From the IMG/VR virus record IMGVR_UViG_3300017987_000113, positions 1 to 54,287 of that record: a DNA stretch of 54,287 nt. The stretch is one strand, 5' to 3'. Below, in pieces: positions 32,273 through 40,096 of the stretch. Below the pieces are notes generated by a model, which was not told where the DNA came from, did no database searches, and worked only from the letters and a program-made list of their open reading frames with translations. The position numbers were made by a program, and so were the translations under genes. Source of the DNA: a virus. Position 1 is the stretch's first letter, and each line of letters opens with the position of its first letter.

Positions 32273-32845
32273 GATGTAATGTTTTGTGGTGTTGAGTACT
32301 TTAAAGCAACGTAGCGTATGGTGAAGTCCAGTTAAGCGAAGTATTGTATGGTTGAGTGTTTTTAACTTCATGTATGGTATTGTGAATTACAGCACCGTTT
32401 GGCGAAGTAGGGTGATGTATAGTATTTTGTGGTGTAATAAAGTAAAGTTCCGTCCTGTTATGCTATGTGCTGTACGGTAGGGTTATGTATTTTGAAGTCC
32501 AGTGAAGTTCTGCATAGTGATGTAATGTATAGTATTTTTATGTTATGTTATGTGGAGCAATGTAAAGTGTGGTTGTGTGTCGTATTTTTAACGTATTGTA
32601 TCGTCAGCTATAGTATGGCAGGGTTAGGTAAAGTTAAGTTAAGTGTTTTATGGTTATGTGAGGTATTGTAAGGTGTCGTTCTGTTAAGTTTTTTATAATA
32701 CTTCTTGTAGGGTGAGGTCTTGTACTGTAACGTAAGGCAAAGTAAAGTGTTTTATTGCTGAGTCTTGTGTGGTGTGGTAAGGTAAAGCAAAGCATTTTAT
32801 CGTGTAGCGGAGTATTGTCAAGTAAGGTAAACTATAGTATTTTTC
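32273..32845 (+). repeat. Degenerate NGYNN pentanucleotide array
   Basis: About 573 bases with a strict five-base period. A G followed by T (sometimes C) recurs every fifth base: at 32276-32356 in one phase, 32372-32582 shifted by one, 32593-32688 shifted again, then 32707-32837 back in the second phase. By my hand count about 75 of the 89 pentamers between 32401 and 32845 carry G at the set position, and most exceptions are runs of four to six T. These T runs are spaced at multiples of five: about 65, 65, 45, 50, 60, 45, 60, 45, 45 bases. The plus strand is poor in C and the other three positions vary freely. It is not coding: stops occur in all frames. Ends abut the terminator at 32272 and the A/T-rich leader of the gene at 32868. 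Confidence 0.9.
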
Positions 32846-32867
32846 AAATTTAAAATAAAACAAAAAA

Positions 32868-33218
32868 ATGAACAAATTTAAAGAATTAATTATCAAGAGT
32901 GGCCCTGAGATAAAAGCTCAAAGGGCACAAACGCTGGCAGATGCTACCTTCAGAAAGCAAACAGCATTAGTGAACAAACTGAAAGATGAACTGGCAGAGA
33001 TAGATCTGCAGATCGAGCAGATCACAGATATTGCACCTACCAATACATACAGTTTGAAACCTGGAGGCAAGTCCTTTGATCCTTCTAAATGGGTTGAGGA
33101 GTTACACAGGCTTAAACGTGAAAGGTATAATACCGAGATCGATTTAAGCATTGCTGTTGAAACACTGAACAGCTGGTTTGGAGAAATCCCTAATGTTACA
33201 ACAGATCAAAAGGCATGA
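32868..33218 (+). CDS. Coiled-coil hypothetical protein (116 aa)
   Basis: 116 residues, almost wholly helical, with heptad-like segments (ALVNKLKDELAEIDLQIEQI) and a short Pro/Gly break near residue 65. It is the first gene after the pentanucleotide array, with an A-rich leader (ACAAAAAAATG) and a four-base overlap with the next gene. No family recognised. Confidence 0.65.
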   Translation: MNKFKELIIKSGPEIKAQRAQTLADATFRKQTALVNKLKDELAEIDLQIEQITDIAPTNTYSLKPGGKSFDPSKWVEELHRLKRERYNTEIDLSIAVETLNSWFGEIPNVTTDQKA

Positions 33219-33718
33219 AGGTTTATCTGGCTAAATCTAACAAAAGCTCTGTCCAGGATATAATCTTTTTAAATGATTTATTCCGGAAATACAATATTGA
33301 GGTTGTTGAGCATAAAGGTGGAACATATAGCTATCTTCCTATTAAGAAAACTGATTACCTGTTTTTAGTAGCACCGGCAAACAATGTTACTTATAGATAT
33401 GAAGGCACAAAGCTACATACAGGGAAAGGCACAGGATCCGAAGTTAAGTATTTTCGTGAGCGTGTAGATATGGATAATGCTTATGCTTTAATACCAGGCA
33501 CTACTTTGGTTTATCCCATTATTCACATTCAACATTCGGATGCAGAAGAATGGGCAACAGATTTTTATAAGTTGACCTTAGCTGATATTTCTTTAAAGGA
33601 AGCTGATTACAAGCGTATGTTTCACCAGATTTCTTCACGCAAAACAACTGAACAAAAACAACCTGAGTCAAAGAAGAATATAATCGACTTTAAGGATATT
33701 GATTTTAGCGATTTATAG
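33215..33718 (+). CDS. Hypothetical alpha/beta protein (167 aa)
   Basis: 167 residues. The N terminus MKVYLAKSNKS and a later DYLFLVAP strand resemble Rossmann-like nucleoside deoxyribosyltransferase/DUF4406-type proteins, but the catalytic Glu of those families is not obvious, so I leave the function open. The C terminus is charged and disordered (KTTEQKQPESKK) with an acidic tail. Its last bases overlap the promoter at 33699. Confidence 0.6.
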   Translation: MKVYLAKSNKSSVQDIIFLNDLFRKYNIEVVEHKGGTYSYLPIKKTDYLFLVAPANNVTYRYEGTKLHTGKGTGSEVKYFRERVDMDNAYALIPGTTLVYPIIHIQHSDAEEWATDFYKLTLADISLKEADYKRMFHQISSRKTTEQKQPESKKNIIDFKDIDFSDL

Positions 33719-33728
33719 TTTATATTTG
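33699..33728 (+). promoter_or_regulatory. Bacteroidota-type promoter, plus strand
   Basis: TTG (33699-33701), exactly 19 bases, TATATTTG (33721-33728). Predicted start about 33735. The only clear plus-strand match found in the window. Confidence 0.65.
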
Positions 33729-33761
33729 TATTCTCTTGTATAAACAATAAAGAACAAAACC

Positions 33762-33830
33762 ATGATCATCTTAACCCGGAAAGCCCTTGGAAGGAGGAGC
33801 ATTCTTAAATATCCCAATCCCGGGGAATAA
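33762..33830 (+). CDS. Small basic peptide with its own transcription unit (22 aa)
   Basis: MIILTRKALGRRSILKYPNP plus GE, strongly basic. It lies alone between a consensus promoter (33699-33728) and a strong terminator (33863-33894), with the start in an AAACCATG context. The unit would give an RNA of about 155 bases. It could be a real micropeptide, a leader peptide or a small RNA in which the open frame is incidental. Confidence 0.4.
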   Translation: MIILTRKALGRRSILKYPNPGE

Positions 33831-33862
33831 TTAATACTTCATTTTGAAAAGATTTAGTTGAG

Positions 33863-33894
33863 GGGGCTGCCGGTTATCGGCGGCTCCTTTTTTT
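33863..33894 (+). terminator. Strong intrinsic terminator
   Basis: GGGGCTGCCG / CGGCGGCTCC (10 pairs with two G-T) around GTTAT, followed by seven T. Confidence 0.85.
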
Positions 33895-33915
33895 ATTAAC
33901 TTTAAAACAACAGCC

Positions 33916-34233
33916 ATGAGACAAGTTAGCTTTTTATCTGAAAGATTCTGGAGAGAGGATTTCTTCAACTTCAATGTAGAAGATAAGAAATACCTGGCAA
34001 AGTTCTTCAAGCCCTTCAGAATAACCGTTCAGGTAGATATAGTCAATAACACCTGCCACTTGACTATCAACGGTGTAAAAGACAAAATAGGAAAAATATA
34101 TAAATTTGCAGGTAGAACAGGTATGCGTAAGCTGGAAGAAATACTGAGCAGAAACAAAACAGCTACTATTATCCGTAATAACACAACTCCACAAATTATT
34201 AAATACTTACTGGTATGGGAAGAAAGCCACTGA
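33916..34233 (+). CDS. Hypothetical protein (105 aa)
   Basis: 105 residues, basic, aromatic-rich N terminus (FLSERFWREDFFNFN), then alternating strands and helices. Starts in a CAGCCATG context after a terminator, so it opens the long replication operon. Overlaps the next gene by 19 bases. Function unknown. Confidence 0.65.
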   Translation: MRQVSFLSERFWREDFFNFNVEDKKYLAKFFKPFRITVQVDIVNNTCHLTINGVKDKIGKIYKFAGRTGMRKLEEILSRNKTATIIRNNTTPQIIKYLLVWEESH

Positions 34234-34655
34234 AATACTATGTATCATTATCACAAGGCGGTACAAAAGCAAATCTGAGTAACTTTCCGGAACTGGAAAA
34301 ATACCTGGTACAGCATAATGACGCTGTAATGCACAATATTGAGCAAATGCGTAAACCTAAAGACAAGAGGTTTATCAGAAACCTCAGCGTATTTTATTCT
34401 CATTTTCAAGAATTGGTACAGCCTATTAAAAGACTGGATAATGTAAAAGATCCATGGGTAATGATTATATGGATCACCAGTCTTGAGCTTATGCGAATAA
34501 CCAGGCAAAAGAAATTATTCTACTTTACATGTCCTGAGTGTGGGCATACTACTCCTGAAACTAAAGCCAAACCTGATATCGAAAGATCTATTGTCAGATG
34601 CAGGGAATGTGGCTGTTCAAGAATACAATCATATTTTACTAAAACCTTTAAATAA
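34215..34655 (+). CDS. Zinc-ribbon protein (146 aa)
   Basis: 146 residues: helical N-terminal ~100 residues and a C-terminal zinc ribbon with CPEC (106-109) and CREC (129-132) knuckles. Treble-clef-like ribbons of this kind bind nucleic acid or hold a fold together. No known family recognised. Confidence 0.7.
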   Translation: MGRKPLKYYVSLSQGGTKANLSNFPELEKYLVQHNDAVMHNIEQMRKPKDKRFIRNLSVFYSHFQELVQPIKRLDNVKDPWVMIIWITSLELMRITRQKKLFYFTCPECGHTTPETKAKPDIERSIVRCRECGCSRIQSYFTKTFK

Positions 34656-34662
34656 TAAAAAA

Positions 34663-35304
34663 ATGATAGACAAAGGAAAAAACATTCTGGCCATTATAAT
34701 AATTGTACTGAGCTGTGGATTTCTGTTCTACTGGAACTGGATGATAGCACTGCCGGTTACTTTTATTACAATCACACTACTGTTAATACACATTGACAGA
34801 ATAAACCTTATAGCAAAAGCTTTTCTTCAGGTTGACGAAATAATAGCTGAAAGTATCGAAATGATTAAAGATAATAAGGAAGAACTCTTTTCATATATTG
34901 ATGCAGAAACTGGTCAATTAAGAAATGATTTTGAGTCTAATATCCTTGAATCTGCTGAAACTACAACAAATAATATACAGTGTGTTATAGATAAGCAAAA
35001 AACACATCTTAATATCTTAAGAGAACAATCAATAAAACAACTTCTTAGCCTTATTTACTTGCAGCTGAGTCCTGTTAAGATAGTTAAGGAGGGTATATGT
35101 CCACATTGCCAGGGAACGTTGCTTATACAGGCTAAATATACCAAAGGAGAGAAACTTTCTAATACTGGTTATCTATGCCTGGATTGCGGTAAAGCAAGCA
35201 ATACACTTAAAGAAATTAAATATGGAAAAACCGACACTGGAAAAACTAACACTGTTAAACGTAAATCCAAATCTGCTAAAAAGGATGAAGGAAAATCCGG
35301 ATAG
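34663..35304 (+). CDS. Membrane protein with cytoplasmic zinc ribbon (213 aa)
   Basis: 213 residues from ATG 34663; the frame is open further upstream but that part lies in the zinc-ribbon gene. Two adjacent membrane helices (ILAIIIIVLSCGFLFYW and ALPVTFITITLLLIHI), a long helical stretch, then a zinc ribbon CPHC...CLDC at about 166-192 and a basic tail (VKRKSKSAKKDEGKSG). This joins a membrane anchor to a nucleic-acid-binding-like end; it might tether DNA to the membrane. Confidence 0.6.
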   Translation: MIDKGKNILAIIIIVLSCGFLFYWNWMIALPVTFITITLLLIHIDRINLIAKAFLQVDEIIAESIEMIKDNKEELFSYIDAETGQLRNDFESNILESAETTTNNIQCVIDKQKTHLNILREQSIKQLLSLIYLQLSPVKIVKEGICPHCQGTLLIQAKYTKGEKLSNTGYLCLDCGKASNTLKEIKYGKTDTGKTNTVKRKSKSAKKDEGKSG

Positions 35305-35458
35305 ATATATAGTTGTCTGCAGAGACACTACAATCTATGTGGTATATAATGCCTACATCAAAATAGGAGAAACAACAAAGCCTGATCTAAACATCAAAGC
35401 ATGGAAGATCGAGGGTGACGTAATACATTTATTTCATTTTGAAAAAGTAACAGCATGA
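35222..35458 (+). CDS. Hypothetical protein (78 aa)
   Basis: 78 residues, basic N-terminal helix then beta strands (RYIVVCRDTTIYVVYNAYIKIG). It overlaps the preceding gene by 83 bases in another frame; a start further inside is possible but none is in good context. Last four bases overlap the next gene. Confidence 0.5.
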   Translation: MEKPTLEKLTLLNVNPNLLKRMKENPDRYIVVCRDTTIYVVYNAYIKIGETTKPDLNIKAWKIEGDVIHLFHFEKVTA

Positions 35459-35958
35459 GCCAAATTATAATCGATGAAAAAGAAATTATTGAAGCCTGGG
35501 AAAGTAGCCAGGCAGCAAGACAAGTCCTTAATAAACTCTTTCCTGCAGTACTCAAAGAACATAATGAAAAACTGGAGACTGAAGAAAGATGCAGGCGTAT
35601 CAGACTACTGCCTGGAACATTAATAGCCCGTATGTCAGGAGAAAAGTTCAAGCTATATATGGTTGTTAATGATAAGGATTTAGGTCATTCTTCATACCGT
35701 GTGGTTAACTTAACTAATGGGTATGTATGGAAAACAGTTTTCACCGGATCAACCGATACTATCTCTTTATATGAATTAGATCAGGGTATGCGTAAAACCG
35801 GCCTTAGAGTAAAACATTTTATTGTTTTTACCAAAGGTGTATGGAAGCAAATGGTATTACAATTATTAGGATCCAAAACTACATATTCAGAAATAGTATT
35901 TAACCAGGAATTGTTTACAAGTTATGCCCAAAATTTGTCAAAAAACCTCATGCGATAG
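35455..35958 (+). CDS. Hypothetical protein (167 aa)
   Basis: 167 residues, charged helical N terminus (EAWESSQAARQVLNKLFPAV) then alpha/beta, no cysteine cluster, no membrane segment. Overlaps both neighbours. Function unknown. Confidence 0.6.
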   Translation: MSQIIIDEKEIIEAWESSQAARQVLNKLFPAVLKEHNEKLETEERCRRIRLLPGTLIARMSGEKFKLYMVVNDKDLGHSSYRVVNLTNGYVWKTVFTGSTDTISLYELDQGMRKTGLRVKHFIVFTKGVWKQMVLQLLGSKTTYSEIVFNQELFTSYAQNLSKNLMR

Positions 35959-36445
35959 ATTTGTTTTTTCTCATGGCTACTGCAAGGTTCACCAGTATCT
36001 CCGCAAGGATGATAAGTGGGTTAAGCAGTTGCAGAAACGCAAGCAGGCCGGTACCAACAGTAGGTCTACCCAATCTGGCCGGTCTGTCTTGCCTTCTGTA
36101 TCCAAGAAACAACAAATTATAAATAATAAGATCCATGATAATAAACAAGATCTCATTCGAGCCAATGGCCAAACCTGTTTCTTTTGCGGAGGGTTTGCAA
36201 ACGATTACATGCACATTTTTCCAAAAAGCCTCTTTCCGGAATACGTCACAGAAAAGTGGAATGGTGTTTTATCCTGTAGAGATCACCATACCATATTCGA
36301 CGATTACCCTGGCCAACGCCACAAGCTACAAAACATTATGTTCTTACTTGAATTAATATTGTGTGTAGATATAAGGTACTATTTCAGGTTTATTGAAAAA
36401 ATGGAGGTTAAACTGGATCTTAGTAAATATATTGACGATGAATAA
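35924..36445 (+). CDS. HNH endonuclease-like protein
   Basis: 173 residues. A short N-terminal Cys/His cluster (C5, C10, C20, H23) precedes a basic linker and an HNH-like site: CFFCGG (C85, C88), MHIFPKS (H97), KWNG (N113) and CRDHH (C118, H121/H122). The order C-x2-C, H, N, C-x(2)-HH matches the zinc-bound HNH fold of homing-type and NinG-like recombination endonucleases. It may nick or cut DNA during recombination or be a homing nuclease, although there is no sign of an intron around it. Confidence 0.7.
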   Translation: MPKICQKTSCDRFVFSHGYCKVHQYLRKDDKWVKQLQKRKQAGTNSRSTQSGRSVLPSVSKKQQIINNKIHDNKQDLIRANGQTCFFCGGFANDYMHIFPKSLFPEYVTEKWNGVLSCRDHHTIFDDYPGQRHKLQNIMFLLELILCVDIRYYFRFIEKMEVKLDLSKYIDDE

Positions 36446-36899
36446 ACAACAGATAAAAGACGAATTTATCAACGCTTGTGAAATATTGGAAACAATGTAT
36501 AATCATAGGTGGCATGATGCTAAAGAATGTCCATTATGTCCGATAGCTATAAAGCACAGAAATATTTTTCTTCAGAAACATGAAAGAAACTACAGCCAGA
36601 TATGCAAATTTTGTATTCATGCACGCCATGATAAACCAGAATTTGATCCATGCTTAAGCCAATATACTTATAGACTATATGCACTAAATAATGCTCATCA
36701 CCTCAGAGAGCAGTTTTATTATGATCTTATACCTATACTGAAAGAACTGCCAGCAGAACGCTTCTATGGTGGGCATACGGCTACACGTTTTCCTGAGATA
36801 TATCGATTAGACTTTAAACTTTATCAAGATGTTATTACAAATCTTTCTAAACAGTCCTTATTCAAAAAGCCGGATAGAGGAAAGCCTTCTAAGCAATGA
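36438..36899 (+). CDS. Hypothetical Cys-rich protein (153 aa)
   Basis: 153 residues from ATG 36438, which overlaps the preceding stop. Cysteines in CPLCPI and CKFCIHARH may form a zinc site; the rest is helical. Such Cys/His pairs occur in small replication-region phage proteins. Function unknown. Confidence 0.6.
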   Translation: MNKQQIKDEFINACEILETMYNHRWHDAKECPLCPIAIKHRNIFLQKHERNYSQICKFCIHARHDKPEFDPCLSQYTYRLYALNNAHHLREQFYYDLIPILKELPAERFYGGHTATRFPEIYRLDFKLYQDVITNLSKQSLFKKPDRGKPSKQ

Positions 36900-37083
36900 A
36901 GAAGTTGCTCAAATACTTGAGGAGATAGCTCACCAGGTAAGAGAAGGCAACAGGCACAGACCAGATCATAACCTGGATTCTCACAGCGGATTAGAAGAAG
37001 TACTTGAGGCAGGTGTAGGCTGGACAATTTATTATAAACCATTAAAAGATGTCAAAATTCCAAAAAGAAAAAAGACTCAATGA
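36829..37083 (+). CDS. Hypothetical protein (84 aa)
   Basis: 84 residues. The first ~20 residues overlap the previous gene in another frame. The centre is acidic and helical (EEVAQILEEIAHQV), and it ends in a basic tail (KDVKIPKRKKTQ). The true start may lie later, but no alternative ATG is in frame. Confidence 0.5.
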   Translation: MLLQIFLNSPYSKSRIEESLLSNEEVAQILEEIAHQVREGNRHRPDHNLDSHSGLEEVLEAGVGWTIYYKPLKDVKIPKRKKTQ

Positions 37084-37255
37084 GCTTACGGAAAAAATAT
37101 ACCGTATAGCTAATACTCAAGGCTATGATGATGCCTTTGATATAATAAAAAATGAATTAATAGAATTCGAAAAAGATATTCTACCACCGGAAGAACCAGA
37201 TCCGGATGCTTATAAAAGAGACGAAGAAGATAAAACCTATGTCGCAGGATGTTAA
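37049..37255 (+). CDS. Hypothetical acidic protein (68 aa)
   Basis: 68 residues, helical and acidic in the second half (LPPEEPDPDAYKRDEED). Overlaps both neighbouring genes. Unknown. Confidence 0.55.
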   Translation: MSKFQKEKRLNELTEKIYRIANTQGYDDAFDIIKNELIEFEKDILPPEEPDPDAYKRDEEDKTYVAGC

Positions 37256-37628
37256 AAAAGAAGTTTTTCTTCAGGAATTTTTCAATATTAATCCTGCAGG
37301 AGATCCTGAGAAATCCTTTAAGTTAATCAATAAAATTATTTCCAGACAAGAGAAAACCTTTGAGAATGAACTGATAACTTTTAAATATATCGTAAGCAGG
37401 TATAAAGAATATTGTTCCTGGTGGAAAGAAGAATACGGAGATGTTGAAGGTCGGTTTATAAAAAAGGATAGAGAGCTGCTTGAACCGTATCAATACCTCA
37501 GCACTGGAGCCTTTAAAAGAGCTTATAATACAAATCCTACTAACAGGAATTATTATTTATTCCTGAATCATACTCCCAAGCAGCTTAAATCAAGTCTGAA
37601 AGAATTTTTAAAGTCTATAAAGAAATAA
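37239..37628 (+). CDS. Hypothetical helical protein before the helicase (129 aa)
   Basis: 129 residues from ATG 37239 (MSQDVKKEVFLQEFF). Wholly helical and basic, with aromatic residues (EYCSWWKEEYG, NRNYYLFLN). It ends two bases before the DnaB-type helicase. A helical protein of this size directly upstream of dnaB could be a helicase loader or primase-associated factor, but no motif proves it. Confidence 0.55.
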   Translation: MSQDVKKEVFLQEFFNINPAGDPEKSFKLINKIISRQEKTFENELITFKYIVSRYKEYCSWWKEEYGDVEGRFIKKDRELLEPYQYLSTGAFKRAYNTNPTNRNYYLFLNHTPKQLKSSLKEFLKSIKK

Positions 37629-37630
37629 TT

Positions 37631-39034
37631 ATGGCTAAAAGAAAGAGAGATTTTTCATTTGAGCATGGCAGGCTACCTCCACAGGCGATAGAACTGGAAA
37701 ATGCTATTTTGGCTGTAATGATAAACTTTCCACAATTTATTGAAGAAGTAAAGTTTCTGCTAAGACCTGAAATATTCTATAAAGATCACAATCAAGTCTT
37801 ATGCAGAGAGCTGTTAAAGCTATATGCTAAGAATGATAGTTTCGATATTGCCAATATTATTAATCATCTGAAAAGAGAAGGACAGCTGGAGATTATAGGC
37901 GGCCCTTATTATATTACACAGCTCAGTAGCAGTATGATTAATCCTATGAATATCCGGTATAATACCATGATAGTCTTTCAGCAGTATCTTAAAAGGCGTA
38001 TGATAAATAAATTCGGAGAGCAAGCAATGGAGTGTTACAATGATATTGCCGATCCTTTCGATATTATGGATAATGTGGAAAGCTTTTTACATGAGATAGA
38101 TATATTCAGGGAGATTAAAAGCAGTTCTACCGTAGAACAGACTGTTAAAAGAACATTCAGGGATATATTTATTCGTGGAGAAGGAAATATTAAAACCTTT
38201 TATAGTACCGGCAACAGGCGATTTGATAATATTTTGAAGATATCGCCAGGCAATATATTTCTTATAGCTGGTGCTTCAGGTGTAGGTAAAACTAAATTCT
38301 CTACAAGACTTTTAAGACAGCTTTTACTCAGGCATAAGGATATTAGCGTGATGTGGTACTGTATGGAAGATCCGGATGATAAGATTATCCGTTGCTTTAT
38401 AAGCCAGACAGTATTGCTAACCGACAGCCAGTTGCTCAGTAAGAATTACAAGCTAACTCAAGATGATTTGCACCTGATCGTACAGGCCCGCAATGAATTC
38501 GATGATTATGATATAGATTTCGTAACCAAAAGTGATACTATCAAAAACATAAAAAAGAACTTCATTACCTTCTGTAAAAAAAGAAAGAAAAAGAAGAATA
38601 TGAATATTCTGGTTATTGATAATATTATGAAGCTGGCCGACAATCGTATTATAAGAAATCAAAATGAGGCAGATGATCATATAGCTGCTACTATACAGTC
38701 TATAGAAGAAGATACCCGTGATTATCGTAGCCTTATCATACCACTGCACCACTTTACTAAAGATACAGTAGCCAGAACTAATTTAAAAGAGGCATTCAGG
38801 CCCACCAGGGATCATTTAAGAGGTTCCGGAAGGTATTTTGATGCTGCTACTCAGGTAGCATTTATAAACAAGCCTGGCGTCTTTGAAAGGCTCGTATCGG
38901 ATATGCCCAGCTTTAAAAATGAACTGGAGTATTTATTTATTACAGAAATAGCTAAAAACAGAAACGATAAGTTGGGTATAGTACGGTGGTGGGCAGATTT
39001 TGGATATAATGTATTTCAAGAAATGGAACTATGA
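37631..39034 (+). CDS. dnaB: Replicative DNA helicase, DnaB family
   Basis: 467 residues. The N-terminal DnaB_N domain shows LPPQAIELENAILAVMI (residues 15-31) and FYKDHNQVL. The RecA-like motor has Walker A GASGVGKT at 214-221 and Walker B NILVIDN at about 325-331, followed by a Gln/His-rich segment (PLHHFTKD) that suits the H3 motif. It unwinds DNA at the phage replication fork as a hexamer. It is the one clear replisome protein in the window; no primase domain is fused to it. Confidence 0.9.
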   Translation: MAKRKRDFSFEHGRLPPQAIELENAILAVMINFPQFIEEVKFLLRPEIFYKDHNQVLCRELLKLYAKNDSFDIANIINHLKREGQLEIIGGPYYITQLSSSMINPMNIRYNTMIVFQQYLKRRMINKFGEQAMECYNDIADPFDIMDNVESFLHEIDIFREIKSSSTVEQTVKRTFRDIFIRGEGNIKTFYSTGNRRFDNILKISPGNIFLIAGASGVGKTKFSTRLLRQLLLRHKDISVMWYCMEDPDDKIIRCFISQTVLLTDSQLLSKNYKLTQDDLHLIVQARNEFDDYDIDFVTKSDTIKNIKKNFITFCKKRKKKKNMNILVIDNIMKLADNRIIRNQNEADDHIAATIQSIEEDTRDYRSLIIPLHHFTKDTVARTNLKEAFRPTRDHLRGSGRYFDAATQVAFINKPGVFERLVSDMPSFKNELEYLFITEIAKNRNDKLGIVRWWADFGYNVFQEMEL

Positions 39035-39312
39035 AAGAACTCCGGAAGAATATTGTTGAGATAGTAGGTTTTAATATGCCTGCTGAAAGAGCTGAACTAC
39101 TTGCAGATTCAATTTTAACTATAATAAAAAACACATTAATGACTGAAATGACGCTTAAACATGGTGAGATTTTAAGTGAAGCTATGGACAAAATAATGGT
39201 ACTTGGCATAACTAAAGACCAATTTACAGCTATTGGCAAGATTATGTCTGATATTATTATTGATACCAATAATGCTACCGCTGAACATCTTGCTAAAACA
39301 GTAAAAACTTAA
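39031..39312 (+). CDS. Small helical protein (93 aa)
   Basis: 93 residues, all helical, rich in Met/Ile/Glu (EMTLKHGEILSEAMDKIM). Overlaps the helicase gene by four bases, so it may partner the helicase. No family recognised. Confidence 0.55.
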   Translation: MKELRKNIVEIVGFNMPAERAELLADSILTIIKNTLMTEMTLKHGEILSEAMDKIMVLGITKDQFTAIGKIMSDIIIDTNNATAEHLAKTVKT

Positions 39313-39322
39313 AAAAGAAAAA

Positions 39323-40096
39323 ATGGCAAGCAAAAAAAGATCACAACAAGAAGATTTAATTTCTATACAGAAGTTTTATCTGGCAGCCTGGGATTTAGTA
39401 ACAGGTAAAATTAAAGAGAAACTTTCTCTGACAGAACTCGCAGAAAAGCCGGAGATAAATATGGCTACTCGCTACATTACCGGTCTTAAAGAAAAAGGAT
39501 ATATCAAGCAGGTAAAAAGAAACTCCTATGTTATGGATCGCCTGGTTGCTTTACCACCTGATGAGCATGAAGCTCGCAGAGTTGCAGATGATGTATATTG
39601 GTATGTTCAGGTGCGACAGAAAACTGGCAAAAAGGCTAACGATATAAAAGGTAATCCGGATCAAACTACATTGTCTTTAGATGAAAAGAGCCACCAGAGA
39701 TGGAGTAAAAATGAAGAGAAACAACTAAAAGAACATATTGAAGCTGGATATACTGCAGTTACAATAGCCTCATCATTAAACAGGAGTATCGATTCTGTTA
39801 AAGCTAAAGCAACCCGTATGGGTATTTATTCATTTTCTAAAAAGGATCCGGAACCCACTACTTCAGAAAAAACTGAAGAACCTACATCTAAAGAACATCG
39901 TGATAGGTATGAATTTGAAAGTGAAACATTCAATGTTAATAATCTTAATAGCTTGATTGATGTTTTTAATAAAAAAGGAGAAGAAGGCTGGTGTGTTATT
40001 GCTATAACTGAAACAAAACAAGTAGGAATAGACAACAACAATCAACCGTTTGTTCACAGAATATTATTCGTAATTTATATGAGGAAAAAAAAATGA
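39323..40096 (+). CDS. Winged-helix / Myb-like DNA-binding protein (257 aa)
   Basis: 257 residues. Residues about 30-65 look like a winged helix (LSLTELAEKPEINMATRYITGL), residues about 128-170 like a Myb/SANT-type helix-turn-helix (RWSKNEEKQLKEHIEAGYTA), and the last ~60 residues like a DUF4177-type ferredoxin-like domain (LNSLIDVFNKKGEEGWCVIAI). The two DNA-binding regions suggest a transcription or replication regulator. It overlaps the next gene by four bases. Confidence 0.6.
   Translation: MASKKRSQQEDLISIQKFYLAAWDLVTGKIKEKLSLTELAEKPEINMATRYITGLKEKGYIKQVKRNSYVMDRLVALPPDEHEARRVADDVYWYVQVRQKTGKKANDIKGNPDQTTLSLDEKSHQRWSKNEEKQLKEHIEAGYTAVTIASSLNRSIDSVKAKATRMGIYSFSKKDPEPTTSEKTEEPTSKEHRDRYEFESETFNVNNLNSLIDVFNKKGEEGWCVIAITETKQVGIDNNNQPFVHRILFVIYMRKKK

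Noticed and set aside
32273-32845. CRISPR, iteron or satellite repeat array
   Set aside because: No unit is repeated exactly; only one dinucleotide recurs at a fixed step. CRISPR needs identical 24-40 base repeats, and iterons need near-identical longer units.
32465-32896. Open frames within the pentanucleotide array (plus 32465-32671, minus 32693-32896)
   Set aside because: Their residues only mirror the period-5 pattern (period 15 bases = 5 codons), there is no start context, and stops fill all other frames. They are by-products of the array.
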